Assembly (NCBI GenBank): GCA_044228695.1
Contig: JBGAUK010000122.1
Span: 1-8,174, forward strand
DNA from: M0108 sp044228695
GTDB taxonomy: Bacteria > Pseudomonadota > Gammaproteobacteria > Chromatiales > Chromatiaceae
DNA: 8,174 bases
Reading direction: 5' to 3'
This document shows positions 7,535 through 8,174 of this stretch, one piece after another. Within the stretch, counting starts at the first letter, position 1. Each line of letters opens with the position of its first letter. A program made the position numbers and the translations under genes. The notes beneath the pieces are model-generated. The model was not told the origin of the DNA. It saw nothing but the letters and a program-made list of their open reading frames with translations, and ran no database searches.

Positions 7535-7956
7535 GGGGGTGGTCTCGGGGGTTGGGAGAGTTGGGGGGGGTGGTTAGGGGTTGGGGGCCTGACCCATTCA
7601 GTGTAGCCGAGGGTCTGGTCCTGAACGGCCATAGTCAGGGTATCTTGCCGGTCGGCGCCGCGAATGACCAACACCACCTGAGCCAGGTGGGCGGGTAGGC
7701 GCAGGGCGCCGGTGTAGGTGCCGTCGGCGGCGGTGAAGCCGTTCTCCAGCAGGCGCAGGCCGTGGGGGCCCTCGCTGTAGAAGCTGAGCAGGAGAGGGTT
7801 GCCATCGGTCGCCAGGGTGATGGCGACGGCGGTGTCCTGGCGGGACTGGTAGTGGAAGTCGGCGGCGGCGCTGGCCACTGTGGGGCCGGCCAGGGTCAGC
7901 AGCAGGGCCGTGGGCAGGAGGTGGCGGCGGGCGAGGGTGGCGAGGGCGTGGCGCAT
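7531..7956 (-). CDS. Small exported beta-sandwich-like protein, first gene of the LruC operon
   Basis: A 141-residue protein when started at ATG 7954-7956. The frame is open to an upstream ATG at 8043, but that longer form puts 29 unlikely residues ahead of a good signal peptide and would begin upstream of the promoter. The chosen ATG has AGGA seven bases before it. Residues 1-31 form a signal peptide (basic start, LLPTALLLTLAGPTVASA). The mature part has a beta-strand pattern: VAITLATDGNPLLLSFYSE (44-62), GFTAADGTYTGALRLPAH (73-90) and VVLVIRG (94-100). It resembles the carboxypeptidase-regulatory/transthyretin-like domain that precedes the LruC region in some larger LruC proteins (inference from pattern). 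The last 18 residues are proline-rich and coded by the G-run tract, so they may be a disordered tail. The stop overlaps the next start (ATGA), giving coupled translation. Confidence 0.8.
   Translation of the reverse strand: MRHALATLARRHLLPTALLLTLAGPTVASAAADFHYQSRQDTAVAITLATDGNPLLLSFYSEGPHGLRLLENGFTAADGTYTGALRLPAHLAQVVLVIRGADRQDTLTMAVQDQTLGYTEWVRPPTPNHPPQLSQPPRPPP
7535..7587 (+). other. G-run tract (possible G-quadruplex) at the junction of the two small exported genes
   Basis: The + strand carries six runs of three or more G: 7535-7539, 7547-7551, 7554-7556, 7563-7570, 7577-7580 and 7583-7587. Read on the - strand it codes the proline-rich end of the 141-residue protein and holds the ribosome binding region of the next gene. 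The mRNA is C-rich here; the G-runs are in the template strand. Confidence 0.45.
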
Positions 7957-7963
7957 GGGGTGA

Positions 7964-7967
7964 TCCT
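7964..7967 (-). promoter_or_regulatory. Ribosome binding site that fixes the start at 7956
   Basis: AGGA on the - strand, seven bases before ATG 7954-7956, just upstream of a signal-peptide coding start. It favours this ATG over the in-frame ATG at 8043, which lies upstream of the predicted promoter. Confidence 0.7.
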
Positions 7968-8004
7968 GGGTTGGCAAGGGTGTTTTGAAACTTGGAATGA
8001 GTAT

Positions 8005-8020
8005 TACAAGTCCCGTGCCA
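8005..8020 (-). promoter_or_regulatory. Sigma-54 (-24/-12) promoter of the LruC operon
   Basis: The - strand reads TGGCACGGGACTTGTA. Against the consensus TGGCACG-N4-TTGCW the -24 half is perfect, the spacing is exact, and the -12 half differs only by GT for GC. It predicts transcription starting near 7994, giving a leader of about 38 bases before ATG 7956 that contains the AGGA site. The -12 change could weaken the promoter. By eye I found no other TGGCAC with a correctly spaced TTG in the window. Confidence 0.75.
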
Positions 8021-8037
8021 GGCAGGATGATTGGTGA

Positions 8038-8050
8038 TAACAAACTGATT
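8038..8050 (-). promoter_or_regulatory. Putative IHF binding site
   Basis: AATCAGTTTGTTA on the - strand fits the IHF consensus WATCARNNNNTTR at every defined position. It lies in the only strongly AT-rich stretch of the region (8038-8067), with A/T tracts on its upstream side as IHF sites often have. It is centred near -50 relative to the predicted sigma-54 start, between the promoter and the twin dyads, the usual place for an IHF bend. Confidence 0.6.
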
Positions 8051-8107
8051 ATAATAAATATATATTGGCGTGGATGGGACGCGGCGGGGTGCGCGGGTGG
8101 GACTGGG

Positions 8108-8122
8108 CTGCCAGAGAGGCAG
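8108..8122. promoter_or_regulatory. Upstream dyad 1 (candidate activator site)
   Basis: CTGCCAGAGAGGCAG is a perfect inverted repeat, CTGCC-N5-GGCAG, centred near -121 from the predicted sigma-54 start. It matches the second dyad at 12 of 15 positions. Size, symmetry and distance suit an enhancer site for a Fis-type HTH activator. Confidence 0.5.
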
Positions 8123-8139
8123 GGTGAGAGGGACGGGGA

Positions 8140-8154
8140 CTGCCAGATTGGCGG
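8140..8154. promoter_or_regulatory. Upstream dyad 2 (candidate activator site)
   Basis: CTGCCAGATTGGCGG is an inverted repeat with one mismatch (CTGCC-N5-GGCGG), centred near -153. It begins 32 bp from the start of the first dyad, close to three helical turns, so dimers bound at both would face the same side of the DNA. The remainder of the upstream region to the window end is G-rich and holds no gene I can see. Confidence 0.5.
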
Positions 8155-8174
8155 AAAGCGGGTGGGATGGGTGG

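Noticed and set aside
7957..8043. Longer form of the 141-residue protein starting at ATG 8043
   Set aside because: The extension lies across the sigma-54 promoter, lacks a good ribosome binding site and would bury the signal peptide; ATG 7956 has AGGA at proper spacing.
8043..8065. TATAAT on the - strand as a sigma-70 -10 box for the LruC operon
   Set aside because: No acceptable -35 hexamer lies about 17 bp upstream, and the AT-rich stretch is better explained as IHF-site context. A weak secondary promoter is not excluded.
1..8174. CRISPR arrays, tRNA or rRNA genes, insertion sequences
   Set aside because: No regularly spaced direct repeats, tRNA-like cloverleaf, rRNA segments, transposase genes or terminal inverted repeats were seen.

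Overview
This is a GC-rich bacterial window. Signal peptides, a sigma-54 activator and LruC/DUF4114 secreted proteins point to a Gram-negative proteobacterium. Codon use and gene style would suit a gammaproteobacterium of the Chromatiales (purple sulfur) type, but that placement is a guess from style and rests on no marker gene. Seven protein genes are visible: four on the + strand in the left two thirds and three on the - strand on the right.

Left block (2-3605, +): a surface-glycan gene group. It opens with a 5'-truncated three-part protein: a sugar-nucleotidyltransferase-like domain, a left-handed beta-helix and a sugar-transferase (monotopic phosphoglycosyl transferase) domain. The usual catalytic residues look replaced in both enzyme domains. 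A GT2 glycosyltransferase follows, then a polymerase-beta-type nucleotidyltransferase whose start overlaps the GT2 stop by 14 bp. Hairpin-forming sequence lies just after this block.

Centre (3764-5131, +): a sigma-54-dependent activator (receiver, AAA+, Fis-type HTH). Its AAA+ domain is intact, but the receiver lacks the phospho-acceptor aspartate (Glu in its place) and the acidic pocket.

Right block (7956 to 5308, -): a three-gene operon of exported proteins: a small beta-rich protein, a 162-residue protein with an acidic tail, and a 553-residue LruC/DUF4114 protein. It converges on the activator gene. Upstream, between 7994 and 8154, the sequence shows a full enhancer-dependent promoter layout: a -24/-12 sigma-54 element, a consensus match for an IHF site near -50, and two 15-bp dyads (CTGCC-N5-GGCRG) 32 bp apart near -121 and -153.

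Working model (inference): the nearby activator, perhaps independent of phosphorylation, switches on export of a calcium-binding LruC surface or matrix system beside a glycan assembly locus. The cis architecture and the degenerate active sites are read directly from sequence. The regulatory link is untested.
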